The notes under the pieces were generated by a model, which had not been told where the DNA came from, searched no databases, and saw nothing but the letters and a program-made list of their open reading frames with translations. A stretch of DNA of 64,000 bases, taken from Geothrix sp. 21YS21S-2. GTDB lineage: Bacteria > Acidobacteriota > Holophagae > Holophagales > Holophagaceae. This document shows, piece by piece, positions 17,673 to 26,581 of this stretch (its first letter is position 1; the number at the start of each line of letters is the position of its first letter). Where the stretch lies: assembly GCF_030846775.1 (NCBI RefSeq), contig NZ_CP132910.1, positions 2,390,001 through 2,454,000 of the forward strand, given 5' to 3'. Position numbers and translations under genes: made by a program.

Positions 17673-19622
17673 ATGGTGCTTCAGAGTCTCTATTTCAGCG
17701 CACTGCTCCTGGCCACCCTTTCCGGGGTGCCCGGCCTGGCGTGGCCCGCCCGCGGGGGGCGCGCGGCGTCCTGGATGCTTGCCGGTTCCGCCCTGTGCGC
17801 CCTCGGACTCGCCGGGAGCGTCCTCTACGGGGGGCTGGCCTGGCAGGCCGAACTGCGGTGGGCCCTTCCCGGGGCCCATTTCCTTTTCAGGGGGGACCCC
17901 ATCGGGACCTTCATCCTGGTGCCGGCGACCCTGGTGCCCGCCATCCTCTCCTTCTACGCCGAGGGCTACTGGAGCGACGGCACCCACGCCGACACCGCCC
18001 CGACCCTGCGGCTCTTCTTCGGGATCTCGGTGGGCTGCATGGTCCTGCTCACCGCCGCCGCCAACGCCGTGCTCTTCCTCTTCGGCTGGGAGATCATGGC
18101 GATCCTGGCCTTCCTGATGGTCACCACCAGCGACCAGGACGCCGCGGTGCGCGATGCCGGGTGGATCTACCTGGTGGCCTCCCACACCGGCGCCCTCATG
18201 CTCTTCGCGGGCTTCGCCCTGCTGGCCCTGGGCACGGGCACCGGCTTCGACCTGGGGCCCGTGCGCGCGGGCTTCGCCTCCACGCCCGCGGGCACCGCGG
18301 CCTTCCTCCTGCTCCTCGGGGGCTTCCTCCTCAAGGCCGGTGTGGGGCCCCTCCACGTGTGGCTCCCCGGGGCCCATGCGGCCGCCCCCAGCCACGTGAG
18401 CGCCCTGCTGTCGGGGCTCATGCTCAAGATGGGGATCCTCGGGATCCTGCGGATCATCGCCTGGACCCCGGACCCGCCGCTCTGGTGGGCGGGACTCCTC
18501 ACGGGCCTGGGCGCTGCCTCGGGGATCATGTCCATGGCCTTCGCCCTGGGCCAGAAGGACCTCAAGCGGCTCCTGGCCTACAGCTCCATCGAGAACGTCA
18601 GCGTCATCGCCCTGGGCCTGGGGCTGGCCCTGGCGGGCAAGACCCTGGGCCTGCCCGCCCTGGTGCTGCTGGGCGGCACCGGCGCCCTCTTCCACCTGCT
18701 CAACCACGCCCTCCTCAAGCCCCTGCTCTTCATGGGCGCCGGGTCGGTGATGCACGCCACGGGCACCCGCGACCTGGAGCGGCTGGGAGGCCTGGCCCGC
18801 GCCATGCCCCGCACGGCCTTCCTCTTCCTGGCGGGTTCCTTCGGCATCTGCGCCCTGCCCCCCCTCAACGGCTTCGCGGGCGAGTGGCTCATCTACCTGG
18901 GGGCCTTCCGCGGCATCCAGCCCCAGGGCTGGGTGTGGTCCGTGGTGACCCTGGCCTCGCTGGCCGTCATCGGGGCCCTGACCGTGGCCTGCTTCACCCG
19001 GGCCTACGGCATCGTCTTCCTGGGCGAGCCCCGGAAGGACCTGGGCGCCCCCGCCCACGAGTCCCCCCGCAGCATGACCGGGACCATGGCCGTGCTGGCC
19101 GGGATCTGCCTGTTCATCGGCCTGTTCCCGGCCGCCCTGGCCCCCGCCCTGCAGGCGGCTGCGCGCGACCTGGGCCCGGGCCTGCCCTCCCTGGGGAGCC
19201 TGGCCAGCCTCGGGTCGCTCTCCCTGGTGGCGGTCATCGGCATCCCCATGGGCCTGGCGGTGTGGCAGGCCATCCGCAGGGGCCCCTCCACCCGGGCCGT
19301 CACCTGGGACTGCGGCTACGCCGCCCCCACGGCCCGCATCCAGTACACGGCCTCCAGCTTCTCCCGCATGCTCACGGACGCCTTCCGGTGGCTGCTCCTG
19401 CCCATCGAGCGCATCCCCCGCATCCAGGGGCTCTTCCCCCGCGAGGCCCGCTTCCAGTCCCAGGCCCCCGACACCCTCCTGGACCGCGGCCTGAACCCCG
19501 CGGCCTCCTTCGTGGCCTCGGTGCTGAGCTGGCTGCGCTTCCTCCAGGCCGGGCACCTGCCCATCTACCTCCTCTACGTGGTGCTCACCCTCGTGGCCCT
19601 CTTCGCGTGGACCCTGAAATGA
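17673..19622 (+). CDS. hyfB: hydrogenase-4 subunit B-like proton-pumping membrane protein
   Basis: 649 residues with about 14-16 membrane helices, an antiporter-like subunit of the NuoL/NuoM/HyfB family. Signatures are FGWEIMAILAFLMV (an essential charged helix), KAGVGPLHVWLPGAHAAAPSHVSALLSGLMLKMGILG, and HxLLKPLLFMGAGSV. The lysine and the HAxAPSxVSAL signature are typical of proton-translocating subunits. It is the first gene of a six-gene complex-I-like operon. Its ATG at 17673 has only a weak GGCGGA site. The stop overlaps the hyfC start (ATGA). It probably moves protons or sodium across the inner membrane. Confidence 0.9.
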   Translation: MVLQSLYFSALLLATLSGVPGLAWPARGGRAASWMLAGSALCALGLAGSVLYGGLAWQAELRWALPGAHFLFRGDPIGTFILVPATLVPAILSFYAEGYWSDGTHADTAPTLRLFFGISVGCMVLLTAAANAVLFLFGWEIMAILAFLMVTTSDQDAAVRDAGWIYLVASHTGALMLFAGFALLALGTGTGFDLGPVRAGFASTPAGTAAFLLLLGGFLLKAGVGPLHVWLPGAHAAAPSHVSALLSGLMLKMGILGILRIIAWTPDPPLWWAGLLTGLGAASGIMSMAFALGQKDLKRLLAYSSIENVSVIALGLGLALAGKTLGLPALVLLGGTGALFHLLNHALLKPLLFMGAGSVMHATGTRDLERLGGLARAMPRTAFLFLAGSFGICALPPLNGFAGEWLIYLGAFRGIQPQGWVWSVVTLASLAVIGALTVACFTRAYGIVFLGEPRKDLGAPAHESPRSMTGTMAVLAGICLFIGLFPAALAPALQAAARDLGPGLPSLGSLASLGSLSLVAVIGIPMGLAVWQAIRRGPSTRAVTWDCGYAAPTARIQYTASSFSRMLTDAFRWLLLPIERIPRIQGLFPREARFQSQAPDTLLDRGLNPAASFVASVLSWLRFLQAGHLPIYLLYVVLTLVALFAWTLK

Positions 19623-20548
19623 TCCGGAACCTGGCACAGCCCGCCCTCGTGCTCCTGGCCCAGATGGCCCTGACGCTGGCCCTGGCCCCGCTGCTCCCGG
19701 GGATCGTGAACAAGGTCAAGGCCCTGTTCGCGGGGCGGCTGGGGCCGCCCGTGCTCCAGCTCTACTACGACCTCGCCAAGCTCATGCGCAAGGGCGCCGT
19801 GTTCAGCCGGACCACCACCGGCGTCTTCCTCGCGGGGCCCGCGGTGTCGGTGGCGGTGCCCTTCACCGCGGCGCTGCTCATCCCCATGGGCTCGGCCACG
19901 GCCCCCGTGTCCTTCGCCGGAGACGCGGTGGTGCTGGCCTACCTCTTCGGCGTGGCGCGCTTTTTCGTGGTGCTGGCGGCCCTGGACACCGGATCGGCCT
20001 TCGAGGGCATGGGCGCCGCGCGCGAAGTGACCTTCGCGGTCCTGGCCGAGCCCGCCCTCTTCATGGGCCTGGCCACCCTGGCCCGCCTCTCGGGCGAGCC
20101 CTCCATGGCCCCCATGCTCACCGCCGCGGGCCAGGGCTGGCGCGCCGCCAGCGGGCCCCTGGCGCTGGTGCTCACGGCCTGGGTCATCGTCTTCCTCGTC
20201 GAGAACTGCCGCATCCCCTTCGACGATCCCAACACGCACCTGGAGCTCACCATGATCCACGAGGTGATGGTGCTGGACCACTCGGGGCCGCCCCTGGCCG
20301 CGGTGCTCTACGGCGCCAGCCTCAAGCTCTGGGTGCTGGGCGCCCTGGTGGTCAAGCTCTGCCTGCCGCTGCGCGGCGCGTGGTGGATCGACTGGCCCGC
20401 GTTCCTCGGTGGCATGGCCCTGCTTGCCTGCGCCGTGGGGGTGCTCGAGTCCATCATGGCCCGCCTGCGCATGCGCCGGGTCTCCCAGGCCCTCATCGCC
20501 GCCGTGGTTTCGGGCACCTTCGGCTTCCTCCTCCTCCTTCTGGCCTGA
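19619..20548 (+). CDS. hyfC: hydrogenase-4 subunit C / NuoH-like membrane subunit
   Basis: 309 residues and about eight membrane helices. It belongs to the NuoH/HyfC/HycD family, which links the peripheral arm to the membrane arm. Recognisable segments are GPPVLQLYYDLAKLMRKGAVFS near 41-62, LDTGSAFEGMGAAREVTFAVLAEPALF near 116-142, and the conserved acidic ENCRIPFDDPNTHLELTMIHEVM near 195-217. The ATG overlaps the hyfB stop by four bases. Product identity is clear. Quinone or other partner cannot be read from sequence. Confidence 0.93.
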   Translation: MIRNLAQPALVLLAQMALTLALAPLLPGIVNKVKALFAGRLGPPVLQLYYDLAKLMRKGAVFSRTTTGVFLAGPAVSVAVPFTAALLIPMGSATAPVSFAGDAVVLAYLFGVARFFVVLAALDTGSAFEGMGAAREVTFAVLAEPALFMGLATLARLSGEPSMAPMLTAAGQGWRAASGPLALVLTAWVIVFLVENCRIPFDDPNTHLELTMIHEVMVLDHSGPPLAAVLYGASLKLWVLGALVVKLCLPLRGAWWIDWPAFLGGMALLACAVGVLESIMARLRMRRVSQALIAAVVSGTFGFLLLLLA

Positions 20549-20551
20549 ACC

Positions 20552-21187
20552 ATGACTCCGAACCTCCTGCTCGCCGCGATCATGCTCATCAACTTCATGC
20601 TGGTGGCCAGCAGCCGCGTCAGCAAGTGCATCCAGCTCGCCGCCATCCAGGGCGGGCTCCTGGCCCTGCTGCTCCTGGTCATGCACGACCACTGGCCCTT
20701 CCACGTGCTCCTCATGGCCTTCAGCACCGTGGCCATCAAGGGCGTGGTGATCCCCGCCATGCTCAACCGCGCCCAGGACCGCATGAAGCCCCAGCGCGAG
20801 CCCGATCCCTACGTGGGCTACACCCTGACCCTGGTGATGGCCGCGGCCGGCACCGGCCTGGCCTTCATCCTGGCCCGGCGCCTGCCCCTCCAGGCGGGCA
20901 ACCTGGGCACGCTCTTCGTGCCGGCCTCCATCATGGCCCTGTTCACGGGCTTCCTGCTCCTGACCACCCGCAAGCGCGCCCTCCTGCAGGTGGTGGGCTA
21001 CCTGGTCCTGGAGAACGGGGTGTACCTCTTCAGCCTCCTGCTGGTCAAGCAGATGCCCCTCCTCGTGGAGACGGGGGTGCTGCTGGACCTGGTGGTGGGG
21101 ATCTTCGTCATGGGCATCGTCATCAACCACATCCAGACCGCCTTCGACTCCCAGGACACCCATCGCCTGGCGCACCTGAAGGACTGA
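20552..21187 (+). CDS. hyfE: hydrogenase-4 subunit E-like membrane protein
   Basis: 211 residues with about six helices, similar to HyfE, a NuoK-related subunit with an N-terminal addition. Visible features are the early MLINFMLVASSRVSKCIQLAAIQG segment (the NuoK-like region), a GYLVLENGVYLF motif near 149-160 with an acidic residue inside the helix, and a C-terminal GIFVMGIVINHIQTAFDS. It begins three bases after hyfC and precedes hyfF by four. Part of the membrane arm. Confidence 0.88.
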   Translation: MTPNLLLAAIMLINFMLVASSRVSKCIQLAAIQGGLLALLLLVMHDHWPFHVLLMAFSTVAIKGVVIPAMLNRAQDRMKPQREPDPYVGYTLTLVMAAAGTGLAFILARRLPLQAGNLGTLFVPASIMALFTGFLLLTTRKRALLQVVGYLVLENGVYLFSLLLVKQMPLLVETGVLLDLVVGIFVMGIVINHIQTAFDSQDTHRLAHLKD

Positions 21188-21191
21188 CCCC

Positions 21192-22625
21192 GTGATCCTC
21201 GCCCTCATCTACATGCCCCTGATCGCCGCGGCCATCGTGTGGTTCATGAAGCCGGGCCTGCACCGGGCCCGGGTCCTGCCTGTGGCGGGCGTGCTCCACC
21301 TGGCCCTGGTGCTGGTGGCCCTCACCCGCTCCTCCCACCTCCAGCCCGACGCCTGGTTCCGCCTGGACGCCCTGGGCGGATGGATGCTCCTGGTGGTCTC
21401 CACGATCTTCACCCTGTGCTCCCTCTACGCCCCGGCCTACCTCGCCCTGCGCATGGAACGCAACTTCGGCGTGTTCGGCGTGGCCATGCTGGGCTTCCTC
21501 GGCATGGCCTCGCTGGTGGCCACCTCGCGCCACCCCGGCGTCCTGTGGGTGGGCATGGAGGCCACGGCCCTGTCCACCACCCCGCTGCTCTACTACAACA
21601 AGAACAAGCGCAGCCTCGAGGCCACCTGGAAGTACCTCCTGATCTGCTCGGTGGGCATGGCCCTGGCGCTCCTGGGAACCTTCTTCGTGGCCTACGCCGC
21701 GCAGCAGGGCGGCCTGGGCGAACCCATCTACATCGACCGGCTCGTGGCCAACGCCGGCGCCATGCCCACCCCCTGGCTCAAGGCCGGGTTCGTGCTCCTG
21801 CTGGTGGGCTACGGCACCAAGATGGGCCTGGCCCCCATGCACACCTGGAAGCCCGACGCCTACGGCGAGACCCCGGGCATCGTGGGCACCATCCTGGCCG
21901 GGGGCGTCACCACCATGGCCTTCCTCTCGCTGCTGCGCTTCTTCTCGATCATGGCCGCCGCGGGCCTGGGGCTCTTCTGCCGGGAGCTGCTGGTGGGCAT
22001 GGGGCTCCTGTCCATGGCCTGGGCCTTCGTGTTCATGATCCGCCAGGGGGACCTGCGCAGGCTCCTGGCCTATTCCAGCGTCGAGCACATGGGCATCCTG
22101 GCCTTCGGGGTGGGCATCGGCGGCAAGGCCACCCTGTTCGCCCTCTTCCACGTGGCGGCCAACGCCCTGGTGAAGAGCGTGCTCTTCCTGGGCTCGGGCA
22201 ACATCGTGCGGAGCTTCTCCAGCAAGAGCCTGGCCGACGTGAGCGGGGCCATGCGGCGCCTGCCGGTGTCGGGCTGGTGCTTCCTGCTGGGCTTCCTGGC
22301 CATCGTGGGTTCGCCCCCCTTCGCGCCCTTCACCAGCATCTTCGGCATCGCGTCCACCGCCCTGGGCGGTGGGCACCTCATGGCGGGCTCGCTCTTCCTG
22401 GCGCTGCTGGCCGCCATCTTCACCGCCATGGGCTCGGTGATCCTGCCCGTGCTTCAGGGCAACCCCAACCCCGCCAGCGTGCGCACCCACTACGAGGACA
22501 CTTTCGGACTCACCGCGCCCCTGGTCCTGGCGCTGGCCCTGGCGCTGATCCTGGGCACCTGGCTTCCGGGCCCCCTCCAGTCCCTGCTGGCCCGGGCGGC
22601 GCTCCTGGTGGAGGGCCAGCCGTGA
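21192..22625 (+). CDS. hyfF: hydrogenase-4 subunit F-like antiporter-type membrane protein
   Basis: 477 residues and about 13-14 helices, the second NuoL/M/N-type pump of the operon. Motifs include VGMEATALSTTPLLYYNKNKRSLEATWKYLL (about 101-131), KMGLAPMHTWKPDAYGETPG, and AYSSVEHMGILAFGVG followed by LFHVAANALVKSVLFLGSGN. The start is GTG at 21192, four bases after hyfE. The stop overlaps the GTG of hyfG (GTGA). With hyfB this gives two pump modules, fewer than in complex I. Confidence 0.92.
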   Translation: MILALIYMPLIAAAIVWFMKPGLHRARVLPVAGVLHLALVLVALTRSSHLQPDAWFRLDALGGWMLLVVSTIFTLCSLYAPAYLALRMERNFGVFGVAMLGFLGMASLVATSRHPGVLWVGMEATALSTTPLLYYNKNKRSLEATWKYLLICSVGMALALLGTFFVAYAAQQGGLGEPIYIDRLVANAGAMPTPWLKAGFVLLLVGYGTKMGLAPMHTWKPDAYGETPGIVGTILAGGVTTMAFLSLLRFFSIMAAAGLGLFCRELLVGMGLLSMAWAFVFMIRQGDLRRLLAYSSVEHMGILAFGVGIGGKATLFALFHVAANALVKSVLFLGSGNIVRSFSSKSLADVSGAMRRLPVSGWCFLLGFLAIVGSPPFAPFTSIFGIASTALGGGHLMAGSLFLALLAAIFTAMGSVILPVLQGNPNPASVRTHYEDTFGLTAPLVLALALALILGTWLPGPLQSLLARAALLVEGQP

Positions 22626-24133
22626 CCAGCGCGCCCATCATCAACGGCACCGCCATCCCCCTTTCCGAGGTGCCCCTCCTTTCCTTCCCGGACTTCCAGG
22701 AATTCATCGTGGAGTCCTGCGGCGACAGCCACCGGCTCGTGGCCCTCTCGGTGGGCCCGGACCTGGCGGGCTGCGCGGTGCTGGCCTCCGGGGCCGGCCC
22801 GGTGCTCCGGGCGGTGCGCACCACCTTCCCGGCCACGGGATTCCCGTCCATCACGCCCCGCTGCCCCGAGGCCCACCTCTTCGAGCGGGAGATCGCCGAA
22901 CAGCGCGGCCTGAAGATCTTCGGCCACCCCTGGTTCAAGCCCGTGCGCTACCAGCGCGCCCTGGGCACCCCGAGGGACGCCTGGGACCGCACCGGACCCA
23001 TCCGGCCCGGCGTGGCCGACTTCTACCGGGTGGAGGGCCGCCAGGTGCACGAGGTGGGCGTCGGCCCCGTCCATGCCGGGGTCATCGAGCCCGGCCACTT
23101 CCGCTTCCAGTGCAACGGCGAGACCGTCTTCAACCTCGAGATCGCCCTGGGCTACCAGCACCGCGGCATCGAGCGCACCCTGGCCGGAGGGCCCCACCGC
23201 TCCACCCTCAAGCACATGGAGACCGCTGCGGGCGACACCACCATCGGCCACCTGTGGGCCCATTGCCTGGCCGTCGAGGGCCTGCTTGACCTGGAGGTGC
23301 CCCTGCGGGCCAACCTCATCCGCGCCGTGGCCCTGGAGCTGGAACGCCTGGCCAACCACACCGGGGACCTGGGCGCCATCGCCGGCGACGTGGGCTTCCT
23401 CCCCACCCTCTCCTACTGCGGGCGGTTGCGGGGCGACTGGCTGAACATGACCGCGGTGCTCTGCGGCAGCCGCCTGGGCCGGGACCTGCTGAGGCCCGGG
23501 GGCGTGCGCTTCGACGTGGACGCGGCCCGCATCGACGACCTGCGTGGGCGCCTGGAGGCCGCCGCGGGCGACACCGCCAACGCGGTGGACCTGCTCTGGC
23601 ACACCCCGTCGGTCCTGGCGAGGCTGGAGGGCACCGGGCGGATCGTCCGCGCCCAGGCCAAGAACATCGGCATGGTAGGGCCCGCGGCGAGGGCCTGCGG
23701 CCTGGACCGGGACGTGCGCCGCGACCACCCCTTCGGCCCCTACCTGGAGGCGGCCATTCCGGCCGTGAACGAGGACATGGGCGACGTGGCGGCCCGCGCC
23801 CGGGTGCGCACCCAGGAGATCCAGGCCAGCGTCGAGTTCCTGCGCTGGGCCCTGGACGTGCTCCGGGCCCTGCCGCCGGGACCGGTCCACGTCGACGCCC
23901 CCCGGGCCCTGCCCCCGAACCACCTGGCTCTGGGCATGACCGAGGGCTGGCGCGGGGAGATCGCCCACCTGGCCCTCACGGACGACGACGGCCGGTTCTC
24001 CCGCTACAAGATCGTGGACCCCTCCTTCCACAACTGGACCGGACTGGCCCTGGCCCTGCGGGGCGAGGAGATCTCCGACTTTCCCCTGTGCAACAAGAGC
24101 TTCAACCTCTCATACTGCGGGTTCGACCTCTGA
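22622..24133 (+). CDS. hyfG: HyfG/NuoCD-like large subunit lacking Ni-binding cysteines
   Basis: 503-residue fusion of a NuoC-like domain (about 10-140) and a NuoD/hydrogenase large-subunit domain (about 145-503, VGPVHAGVIEPGHFRFQ onward). True group-4 hydrogenases place CxxC pairs after the RGIE segment and near the C terminus. Here residues 199-210 read METAAGDTTIGH with no cysteine pair, and the tail is CNKSFNLSYCGFDL without DPCxxC. So a NiFe site is very unlikely. It resembles the Ehr (energy-converting hydrogenase-related) class. Start GTG at 22622 overlaps the hyfF stop. The reaction is unknown; electron transfer to a non-proton acceptor is likely. Confidence 0.9.
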   Translation: MTSAPIINGTAIPLSEVPLLSFPDFQEFIVESCGDSHRLVALSVGPDLAGCAVLASGAGPVLRAVRTTFPATGFPSITPRCPEAHLFEREIAEQRGLKIFGHPWFKPVRYQRALGTPRDAWDRTGPIRPGVADFYRVEGRQVHEVGVGPVHAGVIEPGHFRFQCNGETVFNLEIALGYQHRGIERTLAGGPHRSTLKHMETAAGDTTIGHLWAHCLAVEGLLDLEVPLRANLIRAVALELERLANHTGDLGAIAGDVGFLPTLSYCGRLRGDWLNMTAVLCGSRLGRDLLRPGGVRFDVDAARIDDLRGRLEAAAGDTANAVDLLWHTPSVLARLEGTGRIVRAQAKNIGMVGPAARACGLDRDVRRDHPFGPYLEAAIPAVNEDMGDVAARARVRTQEIQASVEFLRWALDVLRALPPGPVHVDAPRALPPNHLALGMTEGWRGEIAHLALTDDDGRFSRYKIVDPSFHNWTGLALALRGEEISDFPLCNKSFNLSYCGFDL

Positions 24134-24891
24134 TGCTGAAGATCCTGGCTTCCCGACTGCGGCAAGGGCACCGCACCAACCACTACCCGGACGTCGTCCC
24201 GGCCATGCCGGACCGCTTCCGCGGCCTTCCCGAGGTGCCCGAGGGCCCCTGCCCCCCGGACTGCAGGGCCTGCATGGACGCGTGCCCCACCGAGGCCATC
24301 AGCGCCGTGCCCGGCCTGGCCATCGACCTGGGCCGGTGCCTGTTCTGCACCGCCTGCACCGACGCCTGCCCCGACAGGAGCCTGCGGTTCACGGACGAGT
24401 TCCGCCTGGCCACGCGCGCCCGGGAGGACCTGCTGGTGCGCTCCGGCGCCGGCTACCGGGTGGCCGAGGCCCTGGAGGCCAAGGCCCTGGCCCTCTTCGG
24501 CCGCTCCCTCAAGCTCCGCGTGGTGAGCGCGGGCGGCTGCAACGGCTGCGAGGTGGACGTGAACGTCCTGGGCACCATCGGCTGGGACCTGGGCCGCTTC
24601 GGCATCCAGGTCGTCGCCAGCCCCCGCCACGCCGACGCCGTGCTCATCTGCGGCCCCGTCACGCGCAACATGGAACTGGCCCTGGCCAAGACCCTCGAGG
24701 CCACCCCCGACCCCAAGCTCGTCCTCGCCGTGGGCGCCTGCGCCATCAGCGGCGGCCCCTACCTGGAGCAGGAGGAGCAGCTGTGCGGCGCCGTGGGGGC
24801 CGGAATCCACGTGGACCTGTTCATCCCGGGGTGCCCGCCGCATCCGCTTACGATTCTGGATGGGTTGTTGAGGTTGTTGGACCGGGTCTGA
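24133..24891 (+). CDS. fused ferredoxin (HyfH-like) and NuoB/HyfI-like small subunit
   Basis: 252 residues joining two subunits that are normally separate. The N-terminal part holds two 4Fe-4S sites: Cys40/44/47/51 (first spacing CxxxC instead of CxxC) and the canonical Cys69/72/75/79. After a linker the NuoB/HyfI-like domain begins near 125 and keeps the four proximal-cluster cysteines: 136 and 139 in GGCNGCEV, 203 in GACAISGG and 234 in PGCPPHP. It should carry electrons from a soluble donor to the large subunit. I chose the ATG at 24133, which overlaps the hyfG stop (TGATG). An in-frame ATG at 24088 lies inside hyfG and is less likely. Last gene of the operon. Confidence 0.88.
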   Translation: MLKILASRLRQGHRTNHYPDVVPAMPDRFRGLPEVPEGPCPPDCRACMDACPTEAISAVPGLAIDLGRCLFCTACTDACPDRSLRFTDEFRLATRAREDLLVRSGAGYRVAEALEAKALALFGRSLKLRVVSAGGCNGCEVDVNVLGTIGWDLGRFGIQVVASPRHADAVLICGPVTRNMELALAKTLEATPDPKLVLAVGACAISGGPYLEQEEQLCGAVGAGIHVDLFIPGCPPHPLTILDGLLRLLDRV

Positions 24892-25365
24892 ACCGGCCCT
24901 GGTTTGGATTCACCCCATTCCTTCCTTCGTCCCGGCCCTGCCTGCGCTCCCTGGCGTCCCAGCGGCGCGCGGCCGCGATCGCATAGGCCTCCGAGGGCAC
25001 CCAGGGGTCGCCGAAGGCCTGGGCGGCCCCATCCGTTCTCGCCCGCGCGACCCGCACGGTGCCGCCGTCCACGGCCACGGCGCAGCCTTCGCCGTCCGAA
25101 AAGGGCCTCGGTTCAGTGCGCAAGTTCGGAACACGGGCGATCCAGGATTACCAGCAGGGTCATCAGGAGCGCCCAAAGAAGGTATTAATTTATAGAATTT
25201 TTCATCCTGCCGGGGCGCCCCGGCGCCAAGCCCCGGAGGGATATTTATGACTAAACGACTTTAATACAGGCAGATATATAGTCATCCAAAGAAATGAAAG
25301 GGAATCGGTTCCCTGGCTGAAACCCGGAACTGATTTGAATCACTTATTGCACGAGAGGTCCATCC
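24892..25365 (+). other. intergenic region, decayed-looking then AT-rich
   Basis: 474 bases with no gene I can support. The first 250 bases are GC-rich and hold only weak reading frames on both strands. The last 190 bases become markedly AT-rich, including TTAATTTATAGAATTTTTC at about 25184-25202, a GC-rich inverted repeat around 25205-25235, and GGGAATCGGTTCCC at about 25299-25312. This is the likely promoter and 5' leader of the kelch lipoprotein gene. No riboswitch consensus is recognised. Confidence 0.5.
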
Positions 25366-26499
25366 ATGAAATTTTTATTTAGGTTTTTCATACCCTTCGG
25401 GGCCCTTCTGGCCATCGGTTGTGGCGGCGGGGGCCAAGATGGCCCCCGTCCCGCCCAGGCGCCCACCGCGGGGAGCTTCACGGCCACGGGAGACCTCGCC
25501 ACCCCGCGAGCCCACCACACCGCCACCCTCCTCCCGTCCGGCAAGGTGCTGGTGGCGGGGGGTCTCACCTACGCCGCCGGTCTCGTGCCAACGGCGTCCA
25601 TGGAAACCTACGATCCCGCCGCCGGCGCCTTCGCCCCCGCCGCGGCCATGGGGACGCCCCGCTACGCCCACACCGCCACCCTGCTGCAGGACGGGAGCGT
25701 TCTTCTGGCGGGAGGCATGGGCGGGAGCGCCCTGGCCAGCGCCGAGCGGTACGACCCGGCCTCGGGAACCGTGTCCCCCTGGGGTTCCATGGCCACGCCC
25801 CGGAGCAACCACGCCGCCGCCCTCCTCACCGTCGGGCCCGATGCCGGCAAGGTGCTGATCATCGGGGGCGAGGATGCCGCCGGCGCGCCCCTGGCCTCCA
25901 TGGAGGTGTTCGATCCCGCCGCGGGGACCTTCGCCCCGTGTCCGGCGGCCCTGGCCGGGGGGCGGACACGGCACACGGCCACCGTGCTGGAGGACGGCCG
26001 GGTAATCATTGCGGGCGGCCAGGCTTCCGCCGAGGTGGAAGTCTATGATCCGGCCACGCGGACCTTGGCGGTGGCGGGATCCATGCTCCAGGCGCGATCG
26101 GCCCATACGGCGACCCTTTTGCCGGGCAGCCGGTTGCTCCTTGCCGGGGGGCATGCGGGCGGCGCCCTGGCCGGGAACGAGGTGTGCGACCTGTCCCAGG
26201 CCGCCCCCACCTTCACCGCCGCCCAGGCCATGGGGGTGCCCCGCCGCGACCACACCGCGACCCCCCTTCCCGGTGGCCCGGTCCTGATCACGGGGGGAAG
26301 CCCCGCGGCCGGAGGGTCCACCGTCACGGGGCAGGCGGAGCTGTTCGATCCCGCCCGGATGGCGTTCGTTCCCGCGGCCAAACAGGTGGATGGCGTCAGG
26401 AACGGCACCGCGACGCTGCTTCCCGGCGGAAAGGTCCTGGTCGTGGGGGGCCTGGATTCACTCCTGGAACCCACAAACGCCGCAGCCCTTTATAAATAA
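25366..26499 (+). CDS. kelch-repeat lipoprotein
   Basis: 377-residue secreted lipoprotein. The lipobox is AIGC-GGG (Cys about 19), after a short hydrophobic signal encoded by strikingly AT-rich codons. The rest is about six kelch motifs of roughly 50 residues, each with the pattern HTATLLxxGxVLxAGG followed by AExYDPAxGTFxP, which folds as a beta-propeller. Surface location and binding of a carbohydrate or protein are typical of such proteins, but nothing here identifies the ligand. The ATG at 25366 has an AGAGG site. It precedes aguB by 82 bases. Confidence 0.85.
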   Translation: MKFLFRFFIPFGALLAIGCGGGGQDGPRPAQAPTAGSFTATGDLATPRAHHTATLLPSGKVLVAGGLTYAAGLVPTASMETYDPAAGAFAPAAAMGTPRYAHTATLLQDGSVLLAGGMGGSALASAERYDPASGTVSPWGSMATPRSNHAAALLTVGPDAGKVLIIGGEDAAGAPLASMEVFDPAAGTFAPCPAALAGGRTRHTATVLEDGRVIIAGGQASAEVEVYDPATRTLAVAGSMLQARSAHTATLLPGSRLLLAGGHAGGALAGNEVCDLSQAAPTFTAAQAMGVPRRDHTATPLPGGPVLITGGSPAAGGSTVTGQAELFDPARMAFVPAAKQVDGVRNGTATLLPGGKVLVVGGLDSLLEPTNAAALYK

Positions 26500-26581
26500 C
26501 GATTCGGCTATTGGCACACTCCCGTCAAGGCGTCCGGGAAACCGACCTGCTATCCTGGGTTCCCCTTTTCAGAGGTCCGCC

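Noticed and set aside
22622-24133. Functional NiFe hydrogenase large subunit
   Set aside because: The four cysteine ligands expected in two CxxC motifs are not present, so I do not claim hydrogenase activity.
24848-25123. Minus-strand reading frame of about 91 codons after the fused Hyf gene
   Set aside because: No ribosome-binding site, overlaps the end of the real gene, and its composition looks like a shadow of GC-rich DNA.
25183-25320. Riboswitch (c-di-GMP or similar) before the kelch gene
   Set aside because: A small GGGAATCGGTTCCC hairpin and an AT-rich context are visible, but no conserved core of a known class could be aligned.
26390-26581. Longer N-terminus for the carbamoylputrescine amidase
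   Set aside because: It would start inside the kelch gene and has no family likeness; the TTG at 26582 with AGAGG fits the nitrilase start.
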